Shown: one piece after another, positions 43,625 through 53,226 of the stretch
Numbering within the stretch: the first letter of the stretch is position 1
Layout of the letters: the number at the start of each line of letters is the position of its first letter
Assembly: GCA_022376515.1 (NCBI GenBank)
Contig: WTXI01000003.1
Location: 248,001 to 312,000, forward strand
Direction of reading: 5' to 3'
Origin: Lactifluus volemus
Taxonomy: Eukaryota > Basidiomycota > Agaricomycetes > Russulales > Russulaceae
DNA length: 64,000 nucleotides
Made by a program: the position numbers and the translations under genes
The notes under the pieces: generated by a model
Seen by the model: the letters and a program-made list of their open reading frames with translations, nothing else
What the model was told of the DNA's origin: nothing
Database searches by the model: none

Positions 43625-46600
43625 GCTCCTGCCCGCCAACCTGGCATGGAGCCGAGCTACCACGCATTGCATTTGTACAACACCGAGGCATAAAGTCAAT
43701 CAATATGCCCTTTATTTTTCGATCTATGCATGGGACGGTTGGAGAAGCGGCCCTTGTTGACAGTGGGGCAAGCGAAAACTTTATTGACCAGCGAACAGTG
43801 GAGCGGTGGGGAATTGCCACCCGACAACTCCCGATACCGGTGCAAGTCACCAACGTGGACGGAACACACAACCGGAGTGGTGCAGTTACGAGATACGCTG
43901 TGCTCCATGTCACCCGAGGAAGCAAGAGCGAAGAGCTGCTATTCCTCGTTGCAAACCTAGGAAAGGACCGGGTAATCTTTGGTTTCACCTGGCTCAAGGC
44001 CTTTAACCCAAAAATCAATTGGACGAACATGACTTGGGACGACCTCCCCATTGAGGTAGCCACGCGTGCGGTCACCAGGGCCCGCTTTTTAGGGGTGGAG
44101 GATCACGCTAGACGACGGCTCCGGCAAGCTGACGTCAAGCGTGAAAATGGTCGCAAAATGCTAGCCCACCTGAAGCTCCGGTTACAGGACGACAAATTAA
44201 CGGCAAAACAGAAAAGGGAGCTAGAAGACAGGCACCCCGAACTACAGCAGTGGGCAGAGTACTTTCCGGAGTGGCCCAACGGAGTCTCCAAAATATCCGA
44301 ACCACGTATCATACCCCCGCGCACCGTGCCCCCTACTAGCCTAAACAAAACCTCGGTGGCCACAGAATGGGCCATTAAAGCGCCACGACAACAGGGGGAC
44401 CCCTCCCTTCCTCATGAATACAGGCGTCATTGGAGGGTCTTCTCTGAGGAACTGTCTCATCGCTTCCCCCCGGCTCGGTTAGATGACCACGAAATCAAAC
44501 TAAGAGAAGGAGCTCCCTCTACCATAAAAAGCAAAACCTACCCACTCAGCCCGGCAGAGATGGAAGCGGCGCGCAAGTGGATTGACGAGAATGAACGGCT
44601 GGGCTACATTGAAAAGGGGGATTCGCCCTGGGCAACCCCGTTCTTCTTTGTAAAGAAACAAGATGGCTCCCTCCGCCCGGTTCAAGACTACCGGAAGGTC
44701 AATGAATGGACCATACCAGACGTGTACCCTCTCCCCCGCATCGAGACGATTTTGGAGCAGTTAGAAGGAAAACAACTATTCACTACCCTCGATATTCGCT
44801 GGGGCTACAACAACATCCGGATCAAAGCGGAGGACCGCTGGAAGGCCGCCTTTATCACCCCTTTTGGCCTGTACCTCCCAAATGTCATGCCCTTTGGCCT
44901 CCGGAATGCGCCGGGGACCTTCCAACGCTGCATGCACACCGTCTTCCGCGACCTCCTGAACGCTTACCCTGACTTTATCCACATCTACATGGATGACTTC
45001 CTCATCGCCACCCCGAACCGAAATGCGGCAGATTTGGCCCTGCATCGGACCATCGTTCACCAGGTACTGCAGCGCTTCAAGGACGAATCCTTCTTCCTGA
45101 AAGCGGCGAAATGTCATTTCGAACAACCTCGCGTTCACTACCTCGGCATTGTGGTCGAAGACGGTAAAATCTCCCTGGACCCGACAAAGCGGCAGGGGCT
45201 ACTGGAATGGCCGACTGAACAGAGCACCGTCTCTGGCGTGCGAAGCACCTTAGGGGTATTTGGCTACCACCGCCCCTTTATCCCCGGTTTCGCGGAGATT
45301 GCGCGGCCTCTCACCGACCTCCTGAAGAAAGATGTCCCCTTCCATTGGGGTGACGAGCAACGCACTGCTGTAAAACGTCTCATCAGCCTGGTCGAACGTG
45401 ACATGGCTCTAAACCGACCAGATCATGACCGACCCTTTGAAGTGGAGGTGGACGCCTCCCAATTTGCCCTTGGGGCCATCCTATTCCAACGTACTCCCAC
45501 CGGCCTGCCGCGCCCTATCAGTTACTATTCCCACGCCCTGTCTCCGCCAGAACGGGGCTACGACGTTCATGACCGGGAACTCCTCGCCATCATCCATGCC
45601 CTCAAGCGATGGCGCCACCTATTGCTGGGGGCGCGCCACCAAATAACAGTCTATACCGACCACAAGAACCTGCAATATTATCGCCACCCTCGAGATATTA
45701 ACAGACGCGTCGCCCGCTACATTCCTCTACTGGGGGAGTTTAACCTCTCCCTTGTCCACAAGCCTGGCAAGTCGATGAAGGCGGACCCCCTCTCTCGTCG
45801 CCCCGACTTTGACACTGGGGCGCTAGACAACAAGGACGTCATAGTCCTCCCTAGCGAACTGTTTGCGTCAGTTGCTGCGCTCTCTTTGCCCCCTCTCGAT
45901 CCCTGGGAAGACAGATTACTCCGCGCCCAAGAGGCGGCGCCCACTGATATCGCTGGCTGGATCGTCCCCTCCCGCCTCGAGCGAGGGCCCCATGGCCTGT
46001 GGACCCGCTCCAGAAAGATCGTTGTCGTGGCAGACAATGCCCTGAGGAGGGAGGTGATTGCTGCGCACCACGATCACGTTACTGCTGGACACCCCGGAAT
46101 TTCGAAAACCTTACATGCGGTAGAACAAGGGTATTGGTGGCCGGATATGAAAACCTTCGTTCGACAATACGTCAAAGGATGCGCCACGTGTCAGACCACA
46201 AAAAGCAACACAGTCCGACCCAAAGTTCCAATCTACCCGATCACCGTTAAACCAAACGCACTACCATTCGAAACTATCGCACTTGACCTCATTGTGGACC
46301 TTCCACCCTCACAAGGCTATGACTCTATCCTAACGATTACCGACCACGACTGCACAAAGGCGGCGTTCTTTCTCCCTTGTACGCAGAAGATCGACTCCAA
46401 AGGAGTGGCCGCACTTTATGCCCAGCACGTCTTTCCTCATTATGGGATTCCCAAGACCGTCATATCAGATCGAGACACGAGGTTTACCTCGAAATGGACA
46501 ACAGACCTTTGTAAACGGTTCAAAATAAACCAAAATATTAGTACAGCATACCACCCCCAGACAGACGGCCAATCAGAAAGGACGAACCAATGGCTAGAAC

Positions 46601-48543
46601 AGTACCTTCGAATCTACGGCAACTTCCAGCAGAACGACTGGGCACGATGGCTCCCTCTTGCCCAATTCGTACACAACTCCTGGCCCAGCGCCACCACCGG
46701 GAAAACCCCCTTTGAATTACTCATTGGCTTCACCCCGCGTGCCCAGGAACAGCAGGTAATGGACTCGGCCCTACCAGCCCTAGAGGAACGATCCACTTAC
46801 CTCCGAGGACTGCGGGAACGAGCGCAAAAGGCTATTCGACAGGCACAAGACATGACAAGGAAATATCACGAACGGAAGAAAGGGCAGCGCCACTTCCGAC
46901 CTTTCACCGAGGGACAGATGGTTCTACTCGAGGGGACAAACTTAAACCTGCCTTATCCGACAAAGAAGCTTCGACCGAAACGTTTCGGACCTTTCCGCAT
47001 CGTCAAAGTGATCTCGCCCTATGTGTACAAATTGGACTTGCCACCCCAATGGAAGATCCACAATGTCTTCCATGCGTCCCTTCTGACCCCCTACTCGGAA
47101 ACACCCGAACATGGCCGAAATCACACCGAGCCACCCCCAGATCTGGTCGACGATCATCAGGAATACGAAGTTGAGGAGATCCTCGGATCAAGAAGGCGGT
47201 ACAGAAAGCTGCAATATCTCCTAAAGTGGAAAGGATATTCCGCAGCACACAACACGTGGGAGCCGGTCGAGAACGTCAATTCCCCGGAACTAATCCGAGG
47301 ATTCCACGAGGCAAACCCCGAGGCCGTGAGAACTCTGGAAATCGAGAAGGATATAAACCCCCCTCTTGAAACGCTACCATCATCATCCCCTTCTTCCATG
47401 GACTTCTCCCCCGTCAGAGATTTCATCCTCGACCTCGACACTGCCTCCCTCGAGATACCCGACGACGTCTACGCTGCCATTGTCCTTGCTGGCCTCCTCC
47501 CTGAAGACTTCCAACCCGAACGACTCGACGACGACGACGAATATGCCGCCTCACCGTCACCCCTCCCAGTACCAGATCCATCCACCAGGCCCCTCGCACC
47601 CGTACCTATGCTCTGGGCCCCTCAGCCCGCTCGACCTGCCGCTTACGGCGAGTGGTCCCCCGCGCCCGACGACGACGACTACTCCTCGCCCGTCGCTCCT
47701 CCCATTTCGACGGAGGAGCCCGCCTCCCTCGCGCTCGACGCCTTCCGCCGCGTCGACGAGTGGAGAACTCAGTCGGCCCCGCTACTCGAGGCAGCGGGCC
47801 AAGAAGTCTCTCCCGTTCCGTCACCCTCCTCGCGCTCCGAACCGCTCGACGCCTACGAGCGGCCCTTCACGCGGGTCAACACCCCAGCCTCCGACAGCGA
47901 CGGTCATCGATCTGACCAGTCCGTCTCCGCCTCCGCCACCAGTGAGGAGTCCCAGCTATCACGTCAGGACTCCTACTCCGGCTACCCCTCGCCCGCCAAC
48001 CCGCATGCGTCAGCCCCATTGGACGCCGCCTACTCCCGACCCGCACGGGGCGATGTTGCCCAACCCTATCAACACACCGTTTATACCAGCGCGGAGCCCG
48101 ACGCCCCCGCCGAGAAGGGCAAGGCTCCTGCAGATGGTGGCGCTAGTAGACTCCGACGGGAACACGCAGGCATTTGGCACAGCGTTTGTGCCGCCGAATA
48201 CGCGCCTCCTGCACACGGCGCGTGGTATTTCCCTCAGCAGTTTTCCACCCCTCTAGCTGCCACCTGGATCCCGACCTACCCGCCTCCGCCTCCCGTCTAC
48301 CCGTACTGCCATCGCTGCAACGACAGCCGGCCGGACCACCCGGCCGACCTCTGCCCCGTCGATGTCCGCTGCCTATACTGCGCAGGTGGACACCTCTCGT
48401 GCCATTGCCCGTGGCCACACTTCCTGTGCACGGCGACCGACTGTTTCTGCCCCAGCGACCACGATTTCGCGGAACCCGAAGGCGTCCGCAACCCCGTGTG
48501 GGAGTGTCCTACCTCCCTTGTCTGCCGTCGACGCAGCTACTGA
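43608..48543 (+). CDS. Element C pol, complete, -1 frame to gag
   Basis: The frame is open from at least 43582, overlapping gag; usable pol starts near the U-run at 43615. The first Met is 43704 (MPFIFRSMHG). Counting residues from 43582: protease AALVDSGASENFID at about 59; RT with RPVQDYRKVN and YMDDF at 469-473; RNase H EVEVDASQFALGAI at about 620 and DRELLAIIHAL; integrase zinc site HHDHVTAGHPGI to KGCATCQ at about 829-875; catalytic DHDCTKAAFF, SDRDTRF, QTDGQSERTNQW; a module SPYVYKLDLPPQWKIHNVFH; chromodomain YEVEEILGSRR with YLLKWKGYSAAHNTWEP at about 1195-1240; a Pro/Ser/Asp stretch of about 300 residues; Cys cluster YCHRCNDSRPDH, LCPVDVRCLYCAGGHLSCHC at about 1572-1610. YMDDF in place of YMDDV is a mild variant. 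Confidence 0.93.
47543..48256 (+). CDS. Element C overlapping open frame (ORFx), +1 to pol
   Basis: ATG 47543 opens 237 codons in the +1 frame relative to pol (the frame is open back to 47366 without an ATG). It lies between the chromodomain and the Cys cluster. The protein is Pro/Ser/Thr/Arg-rich. It has a textbook SUMO-interacting core VIDLT (47902-47916), then RSPSYHVRTPTPATP, and a C-terminal part LLQMVALVDSDGNTQ, FGTAFVPPNTRL. The last two blocks match element A ORFx at the same order and distance. The pol frame over this part differs between elements. Function unknown; a chromatin- or SUMO-linked role is only suggested by the VIDLT core. Confidence 0.62.
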   Translation: MPPHRHPSQYQIHPPGPSHPYLCSGPLSPLDLPLTASGPPRPTTTTTPRPSLLPFRRRSPPPSRSTPSAASTSGELSRPRYSRQRAKKSLPFRHPPRAPNRSTPTSGPSRGSTPQPPTATVIDLTSPSPPPPPVRSPSYHVRTPTPATPRPPTRMRQPHWTPPTPDPHGAMLPNPINTPFIPARSPTPPPRRARLLQMVALVDSDGNTQAFGTAFVPPNTRLLHTARGISLSSFPPL

Positions 48544-48580
48544 GGCGCTGGTGGCACAGCGCCCTTGAGAAGGGAGGCAC

Positions 48581-49154
48581 TGTTACGGTTTGGCACGTGA
48601 TCTGCTTATGTATTAACCCCACGTGACGGTGGGTATCTTTTTCGCTTTGTTCCGAGACAATCTACGATACGGATCTTCGGATCTCTCCGTGTACGATACA
48701 GATCTCTGGATCTTTCCGAAGTATCTCCGTAGATCTCCGTACTTCTCCCGTTCGATCTACGATATATTATTTAGGAGGCGTGTCACGCTGTGACACGCCT
48801 GGGACTCTATGACTCAGCATCACACCCTAGGAGTATATAAACCGGTCCGTTGTAGCTTGTCTCCTTAGACTTCGCTTCGTCTGCAATCAGACTAGTTGAA
48901 CCCTCTTCCCTTCTCCTTCAAGTCAGACCTCCTGACCGTTGACAATACAAGACTTAGTCTCGTCTTGTGATTGCCCTTGACCTCTTCTTTGACGATACAG
49001 TAGAGTGCATCCGTCAGCGCGACGCCCTCCTCTATAGTAAAGCCAAGGGAAGAACTCGAGTAATCCTCGTCGTACTGAGGCTAGTTGCCACGCTCAGCCC
49101 TCCTCGTATTACTCAAGCACACGTCGTGCGCCAAGGCCCCTCTGAGCCTTGACA
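48581..49154 (+). repeat. Element C 3' LTR
   Basis: 574 bp, no difference from the 5' copy seen by eye. Preceded by a purine-rich tract (GAGAAGGGAGGCAC). The palindrome repeats at 48776-48800. Confidence 0.95.
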
Positions 49155-49325
49155 GGAACTGTCCTGTCAAGGCCACGGAGTTGCGGCCCATTACTCATCT
49201 TTGGGATGAGTATGACGCAGATGACGTCGATGCAGGTGAGGCGCTTTGGGATGACATTGACTGGGAGTCCATGGACAGGGGTGACTGAGGCGCATGGTGG
49301 TACATGCGCCTAGGAGAGAGGGTAC
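49155..49325 (+). pseudogene. Element A pol C-terminus and polypurine tract, resumed after element C
   Basis: After the second GGAAC the A pol frame gives CPVKATELRPITHLWDEYD and an acidic tail ending DRGD, stop at 49286-49288. The purine-rich AGGAGAGAGGG just before the LTR is the likely plus-strand primer. Confidence 0.85.
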
Positions 49326-50258
49326 TGTTACGGTTATGCGGGCCGTGCGGCCCATTCCTTACTGTTTTCCGTCTGATTTCCGACTTGTGTTGTGACCTAG
49401 GATCCCTTTCTTCAGCCAGCCCCCTTCTCTGCTTCTAGGGGCTGTGCATCGCCGTTTTGGACGTGTATTTGACTCAGGGATCATGACTCAAATCTTGAGT
49501 CAGCGTTCTTGACTCAGGTCTTGAGTCAGACGCACTGAGTCAGTTCTTGAGTCATCAGAACTGACTCAGGTCCTTAGTCAATAGTCTTGACTTCGCTACT
49601 GTACTGTGACCTTTGTAGGATAGTTGGCTGGCCCTCTGTACGCATAAATAGGGCCCTGTAGACGAGCTAAAGCCCCAGCTTCAGCTTCGTCTAGAATCGC
49701 AGTTCATTGTTCCCTGCTCACACTCGCATCGCATCTTCTCCTCTCTTCTTGTGAATCCCCTCTTCGTACCTTGATCTAGGTACTTCACGCCACGATCAGA
49801 CATCTGTGAACTTGTTCCATTTCCGTGCAACAAGTCCCCAGACGCCTGAACCCTAATACGAACGCGCTGTGAGAAGTAGTCCCCACTTCTCACCCCGCGT
49901 CCGCCCTCGAACCTTAGTTCAACCTCTCACGAGTGTCCTTGGAAGGCGAGCATCTCTTGCATTCCAATTACACTCGCGCCCGTGTTGCGGTTGAACCTAC
50001 ACATCGTCATTAACCCATCTGCCACCGTCTATCCCTTTTGGGAACGGTAACTCCGACCATCGCGTGCGCCGGTCCGCTAGCCCGTTTCGCGCGATACAGA
50101 CACCCAGAGTTCGCACAGTCAAGTCTACTCCACACAGGACCTTGCCTGCGCGTGCTAGAATCGACTATTTGGTGTTGCTAGTCTTGTCCGACTCGCTACA
50201 GCAAATAGCCAACCAGAACGACGCTCACTTCGAGCCACGGTCCCTGCGAACCGTGACA
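49326..50258 (+). repeat. Element A 3' LTR
   Basis: 933 bp; one difference from the 5' copy seen (A at 49414). The TGASTCA array repeats at 49470-49568. Confidence 0.95.
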
Positions 50259-50359
50259 GTCGTCGTGTGGCCCGTGTGGTATAACCTTACTTCCCAGATA
50301 CCCCTCCATTATGCCCGATCTGTGCAAAAGGCTATCTAAGAATTGATGTGCAGGGCCCA

Positions 50360-52041
50360 GCATCAGGAAAACCTATAATTTGCTTAAGTGGTGATTAACG
50401 TTGCTTAATGTGCTTAATCTGAATTTCAAGCACATTAAGAGCCAGTTTAAGAAACATGGGATTAAGCACAGGTAATACCACCTCGTTGCTTAATTAAGCA
50501 CTTTTCTGCTTAATTGCGCTTGATTAAGCAGATTTTGCTTAATTAAGCACATTCTGCTTAATTAAGCTAATTAAGCACATTCTGCTTAATTAAGCTAATT
50601 AAGCAAGATCTAAGTAACATCAAGCATCTTTCACATTTTTAACTTTTCATCATAATTTCAAATTTTCAAATCAAATATAAGGCTCAAAATTTATATATTC
50701 AAGATAAAACTACAACATTAATACTAGGACTAATCTACAGGCTTTGCACACAGCCCTGGCAGGGGTGGGACTGCAGGGCCACAGGAGGTGGTGGTGGCAG
50801 TGTCAGAGGCACAGGACGCAGGAGGCGCGGCGGGGCGCGGGAGGCGCAGAAGGCAGGAGGGGGCGCGGGGCGCGGGAAGCGCAGGAGAAGCCGCGGCGTG
50901 GGAGATAAACGGCGCGGGAGACAAGCGGCGTGGGAGACAAGGGAGGCGCAGGAAGCACAGGGGAGCCCGCGGCACAGGAGGAGGCGGGGGTGAAGGCAGA
51001 GGAGGCAAAAAAAAAAGGTCAGGACACATTGGGGCGAAGCAGGAAGCGTACAACGTACCAGGGAGGAGGTACAGAAGGCACGGCGCAGGCAGCGTGCGCC
51101 GTGGACCCCCGCAGCCCGTTCCAGGAGAGCGTGAGAGGCGCAAGGCGCGCGGGAGGCGCGGGGGTTGCAAGGCCCACGGGAGGCGCGGAGGCAGTGGCGC
51201 AGGAAGTGGTGTTCCAGGCGGCAGAGGCGGAGGAGGAGAGGAGGAGGCAAAAAAAAATTAGCCAGGAAGCGTTGGGCGGGGGCTGGGCAATGCGACAACG
51301 TACCGGGGAGAGGCGCAGAAAGCGTCGGCACGGGCAGCGTGATACCGCAGACCGCCTGTGGATCCCGGAGGAGGCGAAAGCGGTGGGGGAGGCGCAGGCA
51401 CAGGAAAAAAGAACATAACGACACGACAGAGGCAGAGGCAGAGGAGGAGGCACAACGTTGAAACGAGTAACGATGAACTTTTCCACACGAGAGGAACAGG
51501 GCTAGCGTTGGGGCGGGGCAATTTGACAACGCAATCAAGAGGCGGCGCAGGAATGACATGGGGACGGGGACAGAGGGAAGAATGGAAAGAGGCGCAGACA
51601 TGAAAACGATGAGGCACAGAAATCAACATCGTGCAAACAGTGGTAAACAAAACCACGTGGTTGCTGCACGACTTAGCGAAAATTTCGCAACTTGGCATAA
51701 TTTCACAACTTAGCATATTTTTTGGACTTCAGTTAGATTACATAAATTATTTCTGTTTGCTTAGCACACAATTAAAAGGTGCTTAAAATTCTCTTAGGTT
51801 GCTTAAACTATTTGTTTACTTAACATGATTTAAGTTTGCTTAGGTTTCATTATTAGCTATGATAAAACCTGCTTAGTTGTGCTTAATGTGGATTAATGGG
51901 TTTCATGTGCTTAACATGCTTAAGCAAGAAAAAAAAGAAATTTTTTATTAAGCAGAGGACAGTAATCAAGATCATTAAGCAAAAGTAAGCAGTGATAAGC
52001 ACCATAATCACCGTAAGAAAAATATTGTGTTTTCCTGATGC
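50360..52041. mobile_element. Probable non-autonomous DNA transposon with GCTTA-rich arms and GC-rich core
   Basis: Ends are inverted repeats. The first 13 bases GCATCAGGAAAAC match the reverse complement of the right end exactly, and similarity goes on for about 38 bases (to GTGATTA). Both arms (about 50380-50640 and 51720-52015) are AT-rich and full of GCTTA/TTAAGC motifs, like subterminal transposase sites. The core (about 50740-51610) is very GC- and purine-rich, with internal repeats built on GGCGCAGGAAGCG-like units. A 288-codon minus-strand frame through the core (50735-51601) is Cys/Pro/Leu-rich low complexity, probably not a gene. The paralogous locus at 20658-20670 (AGGGCCCACCTGAG) looks like the empty site; the target duplication is very short or absent. 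Confidence 0.65.
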
Positions 52042-52485
52042 ACCTGAGTGGCCTCACTGAATTTCATTATGTTTGCTACACGTGAACTCAACCTGTAAAC
52101 CGGCTTCAAGAAACGCTAGAGGAAATTATAACTCAGGTTGGCCCTGGCAGGTGCAAAGACTTGATTTGCACATCCACAAGAATCATCGTCATGATGGTGT
52201 GCATCATGACGCCTGACATCACCGGGAACTGGAAGCACAGGAGCCTATCCAGTGCCATTTCTAACAACGCAACCAACAGACTCGGAAAACACGTTAAGAA
52301 TATATAGATAACAGCATGTGTAGTAGTCGCCTGACTAGACGCCGAGTTATCTAAATCTAGGTATATAGCGGAACGCAGTCACGGGATAGGAGATAGTATT
52401 GGGAACGCTAAAGTTATCATAATTGTATGCTTGTCATGCCGCATCGCATGCATCTCCTACCGGAGGTGCACGAGACGGTGCGCAA

Positions 52486-53226
52486 TCACATAAAGTGCCA
52501 CTCAATCTGGAGCACGCCAACGCTCAGAGGGGCAAGGTGCTCGAATGTAGCTGGGGACATATCTGCGGAAGAGGGTCCCATGAGCACCAAGAAGAAATTG
52601 TGTCAACGATATGATACCCACCGAGGCCATCCGTGCCACAGCCGGGGCAACTGTCGACCGTCTTTGCCTGAACTGACTTGCCTTGGTAACTTATCTGGAC
52701 CATCTACACGGAGGACATCAGACAGGACGGATACAGAGACGAGGAATGCACCACACCTGCCCGCAATTCCTTCCACCATTTCGATCGTAGAGAGTCTTGG
52801 GGATTGCTACGACCAATTCCTGAGCATTATTGTTCCAACCGCAGTTACCAAGGCCGGGATAGTACCAGGTTCCCTATGGTTCGAAAAAAGTCAGCATCAT
52901 GGGCCTAGTATGACGCGGAAAAATGCGTGCCCTGCCATAGTGCGATTCAGCGATTCTGATGCGGTCGTAGAGATTCTTGGTCATCGCCTCGACCAATTGG
53001 TTAGCAGCATAGGTCCAATCGAACTCGGGAGAGTACCAGGTTCCCTATGGTCGAAAATGTCAGCTTCATAGAACTAGTATGGCGGAGAGACGTGTGCCCT
53101 GACAGAGTTGGTCATGCGTGCCTGCAGTTCATGATGTTCTTCAGGTGCCGGCATTGGCGCAGGAGAAGACAGAACGGGAAGGACGAGGGAAATGAACGCG
53201 AAGAACATCCAGGTGAGCTTATACAT
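52486..53226 (-). CDS. Secreted double-psi beta-barrel (barwin/expansin-like) protein, copy 2
   Basis: Start ATG 53226 with signal peptide (LTWMFFAFISLVLPVLSS). Exons 53226-53104, 52873-52757 (GTWYYPGLGNCGWNN), 52703-52622 (ISYQGKS, VDSCPGCGTDGL) and 52562-52486 (DMSPATFEHLAPLSVG ... IEWHFM) join in frame to 132 residues. The core, third and last exons have the same lengths as in copy 1. The duplicated exon (53044-52931, 114 nt) is also open and in frame but has lost the GNCG motif, and its donor is GC instead of GT, so it is probably skipped here. Intact apart from that. Confidence 0.82.

Larger units (their letters stand above)
39979..49154 (+). mobile_element. Element C: intact-looking Ty3/gypsy chromodomain LTR retrotransposon inside element A pol
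   Basis: Two 574-bp LTRs (39979-40552, 48581-49154; TGTTACGG...GACA) with no difference seen by eye, flanked by the target duplication GGAAC (39974-39978 and 49155-49159). 9176 bp. PBS at 40554, a very long ATG-free leader, gag open to 43624 and one 1650-codon pol frame in -1. All catalytic motifs are present. It is the youngest insertion in the nest and the only one with unbroken gag and pol. Confidence 0.95.
24966..50258 (+). mobile_element. Element A: Ty3/gypsy chromodomain LTR retrotransposon, carrying nested elements B and C
   Basis: Bounded by two 933-bp LTRs (24966-25898, 49326-50258) that start TGTTACGG and end GACA. Both outer flanks show the 5-bp target duplication GTCGT (24961-24965 and 50259-50263). 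Without B and C and their target duplications the element is about 8.5 kb. Internal order: AUG-free leader with an open frame, gag with CCHC knuckle, then pol in the -1 frame (protease, RT, RNase H, integrase, chromodomain, Cys cluster). Pol is split by B at 30871/38512 and by C at 39978/49155. It is the oldest of the three by position, yet I see only one base difference between its LTRs (25054 G, 49414 A). Frame breaks in gag and pol make it non-autonomous. Confidence 0.95.

Noticed and set aside
47605..47915. Extra frames opposite and beside the element C pol spacer (minus 47606-47824, plus 47652-47915)
   Set aside because: GC-rich codons keep these open; unlike ORFx they have no counterpart in A or B.
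50380..50640. TTAAGC repeats taken as a CRISPR-like array
   Set aside because: Spacing and repeat length are irregular, the host is eukaryotic, and the motifs fit transposon subterminal repeats better.
50735..51601. 288-codon minus-strand frame in the GC-rich core
   Set aside because: The base composition (few A/T, repeated GGCGC units) keeps several frames open at once; the product is low-complexity Cys/Pro/Leu with no motif.
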